From Tanytarsus gracilentus (Eukaryota; Arthropoda; Insecta; Diptera; Chironomidae), in assembly GCA_038502055.1 (NCBI GenBank), contig JAXRKN010000014.1, positions 124,001 to 188,000 of the forward strand: a stretch of DNA of 64,000 nt, given 5' to 3'. Positions 52,123 through 62,270 of this stretch are shown here, piece after piece. Each line of letters starts with the position of its first letter. The stretch's first letter is position 1. Made by a program: the position numbers and the translations under genes. Under the pieces are notes generated by a model. That model ran no database searches. It saw only the letters and a list, made by a program, of their open reading frames with translations, and was not told the origin of the DNA.

Positions 52123-52566
52123 AGAAACCCAAAAACGTTAATAAAGCTTTCGAAAATCCCGGGAATTTAAATTTCGGGATCCCGAAACTAAACAGCTGTA
52201 AACCCGGGATTCGAAACCTCTAGAGATGAACAAAAAATTGTATGTAATTTAATTTAATTTTGTAAATTTTAGTAAATTTAGTATGAAGATGTAATTAAAT
52301 AAAAATAATTAATTGTAATGTAGTTTTTAGTCGATTTCAATGTAATTTAAAATCTTTGTTGAAAATCTTCCATGAATAAATTATGAAGTTCAAATAAATG
52401 TTGGAAGCGTTTGAAATTCTTTTTTGCGCCTTGAATAAATAAATTAATTTTTAACGATGATTGATGAGACAAAAAAAATTGATTTTCTAGTTAAATCTAA
52501 TTATTTTTAAATAATTCTTAGAGCTAAAAGAAATTCGATAGATTTCGGTTGATTGAAAAAATTTAA
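52123..52566. other. Intergenic with nested inverted repeat
   Basis: 3' flank of gene C and upstream region of the second ionotropic receptor. The only structure seen is the GC-rich palindromic cluster at 52148-52216; the rest is A/T-rich. Confidence 0.55.
52148..52216. repeat. Nested palindrome
   Basis: The outer arms TTTCGAAAATCCCGGG (52148-52163) and CCCGGGATTCGAAA (52203-52216) are imperfect complements. They enclose a perfect 16-bp palindrome TTTCGGGATCCCGAAA (52172-52187). This could fold into a cruciform or be a decayed MITE end. Confidence 0.7.
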
Positions 52567-54591
52567 ATGTTTCAAGAAATTATTTTTATAAATTTATTTA
52601 TTATTCTCGCTGGTTTAAAGGCTTTTGAAACTGTCCAAAATCCACCAAGTGAAATTTTAAAAGTTTTGAATCAGAGTTTTTCTCTTGTTTCTAATTTCAC
52701 TTGTGAAGCTGTGAATGATGAGCTTGAAAATCATCCCGAGATGCGAACAATCGCAATGATTGAACTTGAAAATAATTTTCCACAAAACTTCACCCGTGAA
52801 ATTCTCAAATGTCTGCCGAGTGACGTCGCTAAAATTATTTTCAACACACTTAAAAGTTTAGATGATAAAAATTTAGTAGAGTCATCGATGATAATTTTAG
52901 TGGCTGACAAAATTGATGAAGTGAGTAAAATTTTTAAATAATTTCAAACAATTAAAAAAAATTATTTAAATTCTGTTTTAGTTTCCAAGCGACCTCAATC
53001 GCATGTCAAAATTTATTTTTTTGAGCAGCAAACAAATCAAATCGAAAATCGTCACGAAACTTTCTCGAATGTTTTTAAATTTCGCTGAAATTTATGAAGA
53101 AAATCACAAAGTGAATGTGAGAATTTTTGAATGGTCTAAAAACTCCACAACACAATTAATTTTCAATAATTCGAGAAATCTCTCAAAAGTTTTATTCCCC
53201 GAAAAGCTCAAAAATCTCAATGGATTTCCACTTTACGTTGCTTTCATCGATATTGACAGCGTCATCGAGCAAAATGGCGTGCGATTCAGTATTTGGACTT
53301 ATTTTCTTCTAATTATTGCTCAAAAATTAAATGCGACGTTGAATTTTATTGAAATTCCAATAAACAAAAATTCTTTCATGCAAATCTTTAATGAAATCAC
53401 CACAGGAGTGAACAAACTCATGGCAGAAGACCGCTTCGACTTTTTACTCACAGACACTTTTGATGACGGAACTTTGGAGTCTTACAACAACGTCGATTGG
53501 TGCTTTCTTGTGCCACTACCACCTAAATATTCGATTTATGAGTTGATTTTGATTTTACCACTCGATAAATCCTGCTGGATTTGGTTGTGTGTGACAGTCG
53601 GCGTTTCCGCAATTATTTGGAGGATTTTCAACGGTTTTAGCGCTCACTGGAACTTTATTTATGGAATTTTCGCGTTTTTTGTCGGTCAATCTGCAAAAAT
53701 CAAAAGGTGAGTGAAAATTTTATCTAAATCGGTGTCGGACTTTAACCAAGGATGAGAATTTCAATTTTTACGGCTAAATACGACCACTTACGGCCTAAAA
53801 AATGGAATTCTAATCCCTTGGACTTTAATTCTAAACGATTTTAATTCCAATTTTATTTCAGCTCAAAATCGACACTGAAAATTCTCCTTCAGATTTTAAT
53901 ATTTGCAATTTTTTTACTCTCCAACGGCTACCAAAGTCTCGTCACCTCTTTCATGCTTCAACCGCTTCAACATAAACTTCTAAAAACAGTCGACGAACTT
54001 TTTGACAGTGACGTAAAAATCATCGAAAATGACTTTATTCACTCAAAGCACAAAGAAAATCCGAAATATCAGAATGCATTGAAAAGTGGCCGAGTTGTGA
54101 GCGGTGATTTGATTCTGGACGATTTTTATTATTATTTAAGAAAGGAAAATACGGCAATTGTTCAATATTGCAAGGAGTTTAAGGAGTTGATTGAAAAGGA
54201 AAAATTTGAAGGTTTTTATCAAATTCCTGAGGTTGCTTACAGTCTTCACCAGAACTTGATAACTTTACCTTTTCATCTGTTTATTGAGAAATTTCAAGAG
54301 TTGATGGATTTGTCGTTGGAAGCCGGACTGCCGATGGTTTGGGAAAAATTCTACAGCGAACTTTATGAATTCCCGAAGAATTTTTCAAGTGAAGGCGAAA
54401 ATATTGACAAGAAAACTTTTTTGGATTTCGACTCGATTCTGCCAATTTTCTTTATTCTTGTTTTTGGATTTTCAGTTGCACTTTTTTCACTTTTGAGTGA
54501 AATTTTCTACCACGATTTTGCGTCACATTTGGTGAAGAGACTTTGGAAAATGTTTAGAAAGAAAAAACACAGGAAAAAAACAATTATTTAG
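52567..54591 (+). CDS. Divergent ionotropic receptor (IR), copy 2
   Basis: Exons 52567-52920, 52982-53706 and 53862-54591 join in phase to 602 residues, with intron positions and phases matching copy 1 at 36618-38700. It has a hydrophobic N-terminus (IIFINLFIILAGLKAF). The block ENHPEMRTIAMIELENNFPQ is nearly the same as in copy 1. The S1 region contains DDGTLESYNNVDWCFLVPLP. TM1 is CWIWLCVTVGVSAIIW, the pore region FIYGIFAFFVGQS, TM2 ends SNGYQSLVTSFM, and TM3 is ILPIFFILVFGFSVALFSLL. A basic tail KKKHRKKTII ends the protein. It is probably a plasma-membrane chemoreceptor subunit with unknown ligand. The two copies face outward around the protease-NACHT trio. Confidence 0.85.
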
Positions 54592-54936
54592 CTATCAAAA
54601 AAATAATAAGAGCAAAAAACGTCGAGAATTGGAATTCTCGTTGAATTTTTAGAAACAATAACTTGCGTGCAAGTTTCAAGTCAAAATAAAACCATTCAAC
54701 AGCAATAAAGTAAAAAAAAGATCTGAAATAATTTTTGAAAATCTTTCAAACCGAAAAATATTTTTCAGTCAAATATAATCGTCACCTGACACACGTCAAC
54801 CTCATTCTCTCATTTATAATTTTTGTTTTGTTTTAAAGCATCACAAAAGAATTTTTCACCTGTTCAAATATGAAAGTGATGCCACTCACATGATATTTCT
54901 TCATCTTACTCAGTCGATCAAACTCAATGAGGAGAG
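54592..54936. other. Intergenic promoter region
   Basis: Between the IR stop and the Cys-rich protein. A TCAGTC initiator-like motif lies at about 54911, some 26 bp before the next ATG. No gene is visible. Confidence 0.45.
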
Positions 54937-55581
54937 ATGAAATTAATTTTAGTTGTACTTTTACTTCTGCTGTGTGCGCTGACAAGTGCAAGGAAATACC
55001 TCAAGTGTGGCAGAATCGAGTCAAAATGTGTGCCGGTAAAGTGCGACGGAAATTGTCCAGCAAATCCAGTCTGTCCGAGTGGATTCAAGAGAAAATTATT
55101 CGACAAAGGTTGTTGCTGTATATTGAGGGACTCGATTAAGGGTAAAGCAGGTTTAAACCAAATAATCAATTATAAAAATTTCTTAAAATTAATGTAAACA
55201 CATTTTTTAGTCATTCCGCAACTTGTTTACGTTGAAAAGAAAAAAATACTCAGTGACACACTCGACGTCATCGATCAAAATTACGAAGATGCGATGCGTG
55301 ATGAAGATGTGCCGACAATCGATTCATTTGGTCGAAGCATAAGCTTTGCGATGAAAAATGGAATTAACGAACTTTCGGATTTGGTCGATCTTGAATTTGA
55401 AGTTGTGTTGAGGAAATTATTCGATGACGAATTTGATGATTTTAATGAGAGAAAAATGGATTTGATTGCGGATGAAGTTGCGGAAATTTATGAGCGTGGA
55501 AATCGAGCGCTTGACGAAATTTCGAGAAGAGTTGCGGGAATTTATTTGGGAATTAAAGAAGATAAGAAAGAAAATAATTAA
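54937..55581 (+). CDS. Secreted protein: Cys-rich head, acidic helical tail
   Basis: Exons 54937-55141 and 55211-55581 join in phase to 191 residues. A clear signal peptide (MKLILVVLLLLLCALTSA) leads to an eight-cysteine segment over about 40 residues (YLKCGRIESKCVPVKC, GNCPANPVCPSG, GCCCIL). This probably forms a small disulfide-bonded domain. The second exon encodes about 120 residues of acidic amphipathic helix (SDTLDVIDQNYEDAMRDEDV; RKLFDDEFDDFNERKMDLIA) ending KEDKKENN. No known family is recognised. Cys spacing loosely recalls small secreted inhibitor domains, but that is weak. Confidence 0.75.
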
Positions 55582-56030
55582 GTTAGGATTTTTTAAAAAT
55601 TTAATAAAAATTTTAATTAAAAATAAATTGAATGCGAAAACTACGGGAGTTGGTTTGCGTCTGACTTGGATCGAAATAAACATGAGAACTCCCACTTTGT
55701 TAATATGAAAACCAATTTTAATTAAGAATAAATCGAATTTTTTTAGAAATTTAAAAAAAATTCAGAATCTTAATTTTAATGAACACGATTTAATAAAAAA
55801 TAATTAAATATTTTAAATTATAATTTTATATTTTTAAAATTTTATTGAATTTATTTCAGATCTCTCACTTAATTGCTGTTGAACGGTTTTCAACTTGATA
55901 TGAAACTTGCATGCAAGTTATGGTTAAAAAACTCTCATGAGAATCAAATTAATTCTCTCGAGTGTTAATTGAAAAAGTAAATGAATAATTTTTTATTTTC
56001 TTTTCATCTTCACATCGCTACAGTCGCAAG
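55582..56030. other. Intergenic AT-rich DNA
   Basis: 3' flank of the Cys-rich gene and upstream region of an LRR gene. Nothing structured is seen. Confidence 0.55.
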
Positions 56031-56827
56031 ATGTTCAAGTTTGTTTTTATTTTTTTTCCATTTTTAAACGTGATTTAATTTATTTTTTTCGTTTTAGATT
56101 CAATTTGTTCTTTTTTGTTCTTTTCATCGCGCAACAACAATTTAAAGTTGAAGCAATTACAGTAAATTGTCAGTTCAACGTTCACTTGACAAATTATGGT
56201 CCACTAATGAGGCCTTATCAGTGTAAGGCGAGCGATCAGCCAGTGTCGGGTCAAGTGAGTGTCGAGCGTGTGAGTGGCGGCCATGAGTCGGGTCGAAGTC
56301 ACGACGATGTAAAGGTTTTAAATATTCAAGCCATAAAATGCGCCCGAATTCCGTCTGGATTTGAAAATTCATTCAGAAACTTGGAAGGAATTTTTGCTTT
56401 TTCGAGTGAGAAGAAAATTTTGTTGGCTGAAGACTTGCAGCCGTTCACAAAACTCAAATATCTCGACATTAGCTGGAATCGAATTGAAAATTTGCCTTCG
56501 GATCTTTTCGCATCGACACCGCATCTCGAGTGGATTGACTTTAGCGACAATCGTCTGAAGTTAATTGGCTTAAACATCCTCGATTCACTCACGAAACTTC
56601 ACTACGCTAATTTTGCCACAAACATTTGCATCAATGAACTTGGACGGGATAAAACTGACATCGAGAGAAACATCAAGAGACTTTTGAGACTCAATTGTCA
56701 ACCGTTCGAAAATTCTTACTATGGCATGACTCAAAGACCCAACAAATTGTATCCGACGTTGCCAGCAACCGAAAGTGACGTTGAAGAAACAACCCAAAAA
56801 GGATTCTGGAAGAAAATCTTTGGATGA
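56031..56827 (+). CDS. Secreted leucine-rich repeat protein
   Basis: An 8-nt first coding exon (56031-56038, Met-Phe and part of Lys) is spliced to 56098-56827 to give 245 residues. This start restores a proper signal peptide (MFKFNLFFFVLFIAQQQFKV). An N-terminal Cys segment follows (VNCQFNVHL, PYQCKAS) with a Ser/Gly/His-rich stretch. About three LRRs come next (LEGIFAFSSEKKILLAEDLQ, LKYLDISWNRIENLPSDLF, LEWIDFSDNRLKLIGLNIL). A cap with NICINELGRD and LLRLNCQ follows, and the Thr-rich tail ends KKIFG. It belongs to the same small secreted LRR group as 25849-26403. Ligand unknown. Confidence 0.85.
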
Positions 56828-57267
56828 ATTAAAAATTAAGCGGAAATTTGAGATTGAAAATTTAGTTTTTTAAAATTTATTTCTTGTAACAAAATAAAAG
56901 TTGATTGAGAAACTTTTGTGAGGTTTTGATTTGTTGAGATTTCAAAAAAAATTGAGCTTTTCAGTTTTTTGTTATTTTTAAAATTCAAAATAAATTTTTG
57001 CATTTTAGTTAAAATTTTCAACTTTAAATTTTGAAATTTCTGCATTTACATTTTTATTTTGGAAAAATTTCAAAGTTTATTTTTTAAAATTTTAATTCTT
57101 CACACAGAAAAATAAAAAAAAATAGTTTGAAGATTTTTTTTAAAAAAGTTTTTAACTAAAAAAAATCTACCTGACTTTGAAGATTTTCATATAAATACCA
57201 AATTTATTTCTTTATCTTTATCAGTTTCCTTTTCAATCGAGAAGATCAAACATCAAAAAAATTTGCC
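56828..57267. other. Intergenic AT-rich DNA
   Basis: 3' flank of the LRR gene (with an AATAAA signal near 56890) and 5' region of the next zinc-finger gene. No other feature is seen. Confidence 0.55.
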
Positions 57268-57981
57268 ATGGAAATTTTCAACAATTTTTCACAAATTTTA
57301 AATAAATCTCAAAATTTTGATAAAATCAAAGAAGATCTCGATGCAACATTGGACGCGACTGAGAATGAATTTGAAATACTCAATATGGACATCGATGGCT
57401 TCTCGACTGACGATTTAATTATTGAGGAAATTTTCGATGACGACAAAATCGAGGAAAATTGTTCGGATTTTAAGAAAATCAAAAATTTCATTTGTCTTCT
57501 GTGCAGTTTAAATTTTACGAGTAAATTCAACCTCGAACGTCATTTTGAGAGCTCGCGACATCAGAAGACCGAAAATGAGTTCATCGCTTTCGAGCAAGGA
57601 AATTTATCGTTTGATGACATCATCGAAGAAACTCCGGATGAACTCGATGTCCCGAAGTATGAGCTTCATGTCTGCAAAGATTGCTTCACAACATTCGGAA
57701 AATTAAAAGACTACAGAAAACATCTAAAAACTCATTCAATTCACAAATGCGAGAAATGCAATCGAAGATTTAAAACCGAACAAGATTTTAAAGTTCACAT
57801 GATTCGCCATCAAAATTTGACTGAATTGATTTGTCGAACTTGCGATAAAAAATTTACAAATAATCAAAATTTAAGGCGACACGAGAAAGCTCATATTGGT
57901 TTGAGGAAGTTCGAGTGCAAAGTGTGCGATCATAAATTTGATCAGAAATCAAATTTATTGAGACATATGAAAATTCATTAG
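57268..57981 (+). CDS. Five-finger C2H2 zinc-finger protein
   Basis: A single exon of 237 residues with a good start context (GCC before ATGG). The acidic N-terminal about 70 residues (MDIDGFSTDDLIIEEIFDDD) could be an activation region. The fingers are FICLLCSLNFTSKFNLERHF, HVCKDCFTTFGKLKDYRKH, HKCEKCNRRFKTEQDFKVH, LICRTCDKKFTNNQNLRRH and FECKVCDHKFDQKSNLLRH, and the protein stops right after the last His. It is a probable nuclear DNA-binding regulator. The specific orthologue is not recognised; it may be a lineage-specific retrocopy, since it has no introns. Confidence 0.85.
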   Translation: MEIFNNFSQILNKSQNFDKIKEDLDATLDATENEFEILNMDIDGFSTDDLIIEEIFDDDKIEENCSDFKKIKNFICLLCSLNFTSKFNLERHFESSRHQKTENEFIAFEQGNLSFDDIIEETPDELDVPKYELHVCKDCFTTFGKLKDYRKHLKTHSIHKCEKCNRRFKTEQDFKVHMIRHQNLTELICRTCDKKFTNNQNLRRHEKAHIGLRKFECKVCDHKFDQKSNLLRHMKIH

Positions 57982-58294
57982 GGAAATTTAATTAAAAATG
58001 TTTAGATCTAAAAATTAAATAAAAATAACGGTTTTTGAATATTTAAAAAATATTTCCTCTTGACTTTTACTTGACTCAATTGGGTTTTAAGCAAGTCTTT
58101 AATATTAAATTAAAATTAATTAACTTCCTGGATTTTAAAATTTTGTCCTGGATTTTCAAATTTTATTATTAATACAAATGTCGTTAAAATTTTTTTGGTT
58201 ATTTTGTCTGTGCATGATTTGATCGATTTAAAATTTAAATAAACGCTTTTAAGTAAATAATCAAAGAAGGCTTAATGCGTAAATAAATTTTTTA
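57982..58294. other. Intergenic AT-rich DNA
   Basis: Short A/T-rich spacer between the zinc-finger gene and the Ser/Thr-rich gene. Nothing else is seen. Confidence 0.55.
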
Positions 58295-61200
58295 ATGGGT
58301 TTCGATACTTTAATTTTAACTTTCACTGAACCTTTTGGACAATTTAAATGTTCAGACAAAAGGAAGAGGCGGAGACGGCACAGGAGGAGAAGATGTATCG
58401 GAATTAATTTTGTCAAAATTTTGGGCCTAATTTTTTCGGGCATTCTGCTTTATTTTTTACTTAAGAATTTTTTTGAGAAAGGTAGAAAAAACAAATGAAT
58501 AAAATTATTTAATTAATTTTGTTTTATTGATAAATTTTTTTTATTTCCTTTCAAGATTGTAGAAATGATGAAAAGCGTTCAAGCCAGGCTGATGCATTAA
58601 CTCAACTTAGTACAAAGGCGAACGAGTTAACAACTTTAGGTATAAGCGCGACCGACTCATCAATTGAGAGCTCAAGTGAAGATGAAACATCAGACATCGG
58701 TACGAGTGAAACAGAGTCAGAAAGTTTTAGTACAAGCGAAGAAGAAGATTCAAGTCTCAGCACAGACGAGATTGAATTATCAACCGTTAGCGATGTTGAT
58801 TCAACAGATGAACTTGAATCGACGACTTTAAGCACAAGTGAGATTGAAGAATCAACTTTCGAATCAAGTGAAGATGAGTCAATACTTTTTAGTGCAAGTG
58901 AGACAGACTCATCGATTCTCAGCTCAAACGAAGAAGAATCAACGACTTTAGGTACAAGTGAGGATGATTCAAACAATTTTGGAAATAACTTAACAAAGTC
59001 GTCAAGTATAAGTACAAATTTTGGCCAAACTGAATTTACAACTTTCAGCACAAGACAAATAAAATCAAAAACTTTAAGTAAAAGTCAAACTGACTTGACA
59101 ACTTTAAGCATCAGCCAATCTGAGCCTAAAATTTTAAGTACAAGCCAAAGTGAATCTGATGCGTCAACTTTAAGCTCAAGTGCAACAGATTCAACAGCCC
59201 TAAGCTCAACTGAATCGAAATCTACAACATCAAGAACAAGCCAAAGTGATTCAACAACTTTAAGCACAAGTCTAACTCAGCTGACAACTTTAAGCATTAG
59301 TAAAAGTGACCCTACAACTTCAAGTACAAGTCAAAGTGAATCGACAACTCTAACCACAAGTCAAAGTCTTGCTGAGCCGACAACTTTAAGCACAAGTGAA
59401 TCTGAATCGACATCTTTACTTACAGAACAAACTGATTCAACATCCTTAAACACAATACAAAGTGGATCTGGTTCGGCAACTTTAAATACAAGTGAATCTG
59501 ATCCGATAACATCAAGCCAAAGCGATTCAACAACTTTAAACACAATTGAATCAGAGAAAACAACTTTAAGTACAAGTAAAAGCGAATCTGAATCGACAAC
59601 TCTGAGATCAACTGAATCTGAATCCACAACATCAAGCACAAGCCAAAGTGATTCAACAATATTCAGCACAACTAACTCGGATTCGAAAACTTTAAGTACC
59701 AGCCAAAGTGAATCTGATTCGACAACTTTAAGTACAAGTAAAACTGATTCCACATTTTTAAGCACAAGTAAAAGCGAAACAGATTCGATAACATTAAGCA
59801 CAAGCTTAACTGAGCCGATAACTTTAAGCACCAGTCAAAGTAAAACTGATTCAACAGCTTTAAGCTCAACTGAATCTGAACCGACAGCATCAAGCACAAG
59901 CCAAAGTTATTCGACGATATTTAGCACAACTAACTCGGAATCGACAACTTTAAGTACCAGCCAAACTGATACGACAGCTTTAAGTACAAGTCTAACTGAG
60001 CCGATAACTTTAAGCACCAGTCAAGGTCAAACAGATTCAAGCACAAGCCAAAGTGAATCAGAGCCAACAACTTTAAGCACAACTGAATCTGAATCCACAA
60101 CATCAAGCACAAGCCAAAGCGATTCAACAACAATAAGCACCAGCCAAACTGACACTACAACTTCAAGTACAAGCCAAATTGAATCAGATTCAACGACTTT
60201 AAGCACAACTGGATATGAATCGACAACTTTAAGCTCAAGTGAAACAGATTCAACAACTTTGAGCACAAGTCTAACTGAGTTGACAACTTTAAGCATTAGT
60301 GAAAGTACAGACCCTTCAACATCAAGTACAAGTAAATCTGATTTGACGACCTTAAACACAAGTGAAACTGAGTCTATAACTATAGGTTCAAGCGAATCTG
60401 ATTCGACAACTTCAAGCATAAGTGAATCAACAACTTTAATCACCAGCCAAAGTGAATCTGATGCGTCCCCTTTAAGTACAAGTGAGATTGAATCGACAAC
60501 TATAACCTCAACTGAATCTGATTCGACAACTTTAAGCACCAGCCAAACTGAGGTTTCAACTTTAAGCAAAAGTGAAACAGATTCTAAACCTTTAAGCTCA
60601 ACTGAATCGAAATCAATAACTTTAAGCACAATTGAATCAGAGAAAACAACTTTAAGTACAAGTCTAACTTTGCTGACAACTTTAAGCATTAGTGAAAGTG
60701 ACCCTACAACTTCAAGTACAAGTCAAAGTGAATCGGATTTGACAACTGTAACCATCAGCCAATCTGAACCTATAACTTTGAGCACCAGCCAAAGTGAAAC
60801 AGATTCAACAGCTTTAAGCTCAACTGAATCGAAATCCACAACATCAAGCACAAGCCAAAGTGAATCAACAACTTTAAGCACAAGTGAATCGGATTCCACA
60901 ACTTCAAGCACCAGTCAAAGTCAAAGTGATTCAACGACTTTAGAAACAACTGAATCGACAGATTTAAGCCAAAGTTCAACAGAGCCAACAACTCTAATTA
61001 CGAGTCAAAGTGAAATCGATTCGACAACTTTAAGCACAAGTGAATCAGAGAAAACAACTTTAAGCACCCAAACTGATTCGACAACTTTAAGCACAACAAC
61101 AGTAACCACAAGCCAAAGTGAATCGACAACTTTAAGTACAAGTTTAACTAAATCAACAAGCACAAGTGAAAGTCATACTGAGCCGACCACTTTAAGCACC

Positions 61201-61377
61201 ACAAAATCTAAGCCAACCACTCTTGAAGAAACCACAAGAAAAATTACAACCAAAAGAACAAAAAGAACAAAGAAAACAACTAAAAAGAAAAAAGACGATT
61301 TCGACTATAAAAGTGGCGGAGAATTTGCAATTTATGATGATCAAAAAATTCTCAAAAACGAAACAACAAATCCATAG
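58295..61377 (+). CDS. Ser/Thr-rich mucin-like type II membrane protein
   Basis: Exons 58295-58481 and 58556-61377 join in phase to 1002 residues. Exon 1 encodes a short cytosolic head with an extreme polybasic stretch (KRKRRRRHRRRR, residues 22-33). A single TM helix follows (about 35-57, IGINFVKILGLIFSGILLYF). The positive-inside rule makes this a type II protein. Nearly all of exon 2 is a degenerate Ser/Thr repeat of about 10-12 residues with core TTLSTSQSESDS, interrupted by TESEST blocks, ideal for dense O-glycosylation. It ends in a basic Lys/Thr stretch (TKRTKRTKKTTKKKK) and GGEFAIYDDQKILKNETTNP. It could be a cell-surface or peritrophic/salivary mucin; function is not known. The long complementary-strand frames here are repeat artefacts. 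Confidence 0.8.
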
Positions 61378-61718
61378 CACAATCTCAATTTATTTTCTCT
61401 CTTTTTATTAAAATTCCTCGGTTGAAATTTAAGTCATAAAAATTATTTTAAATAAATTAAATTCAAGACTCAAAAATTAAATTACAGATTTGATGTAAGT
61501 AGAACATAATTATCATAATTTTTTGCTTACAGAGATTAAAAACTCATAATTGATCGTTAATCGCTTCAACGGTTGACGACAAAACAATTTACTGAACTCA
61601 GAAAATCTGAGAATAATTAAAAAATGACTCACATAAAAAAAAATTGTATGAGAATTTTTTTCTGAGTCATTGCGACACAAAACATCGAACAGAAGTGAAA
61701 AATTAAAGAGATCAAAAA
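61378..61718. other. Intergenic DNA
   Basis: 3' flank of the mucin-like gene and 5' region of the one-finger gene. An AT-rich spacer with no further feature. Confidence 0.5.
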
Positions 61719-62009
61719 ATGAGCAGCAAACTTGACAAAACTTTAACAATTGTAAGTTGAATTTTATTTAATGTGAAAAATTGTTTTAGAAAAAATCTTA
61801 AATTGAAAAATTATCAAGAAAAGTTTAAATTTAAATTTTAAATTTTCCAGCACGAGTGTCCAATTTGCTTCGATATCAACTTCAAGAGCAAAATTGAATT
61901 GGATCAACATGTAATTAATTGTTCGATCAAGGAAGCAAAGAAAAATGAAAAATTTTCTTCAAAAGACTTCAACAACAAACTTGCCGATTTTAGAACCAGA
62001 AGAAAATAA
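61719..62009 (+). CDS. 63-residue single zinc-finger protein
   Basis: Exons 61719-61751 and 61851-62009 join in phase 0 across a clean GTAAGT...TTTCCAG intron. The product is MSSKLDKTLTI followed by HECPICFDINFKSKIELDQH and VINC. The pattern C-x2-C-x13-H-x3-C is a C2HC finger like those in ubiquitin-binding (UBZ) or tiny nuclear proteins. A basic tail ends DFRTRRK. Too small for more than one finger, so protein or ubiquitin binding is more likely than DNA recognition. It may also be a fragment of the zinc-finger family next door. Confidence 0.6.
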
Positions 62010-62270
62010 ATGACGGGGAAAGAATTCATCGATTTTCTGCCATTTTTTATGTTTTAAATTTTTTTGAAATGCTTTTAAGAATTTATTTAAAATTTGATAT
62101 TTAAAATTTTATATTTAAGTTCTTAAAATATTTAAAATTTGATATTTTTTTGCTTATTTCCTAACGTATTTTCAAATTTCAAATTTCCGCATCTTTTTTC
62201 ATTTCCTTCTCGTCAGCTGTTTGTTTCTTTATTTTTGTTAAACATTGAATTAAATTAAATAAATGACATA

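Noticed and set aside
58602..60991. Long minus-strand frames rich in Val, Leu and Ser opposite the mucin-like gene, up to 220 codons
   Set aside because: They are complements of the Ser/Thr repeat on the plus strand, which has a TM head, matching splice sites and a natural end.
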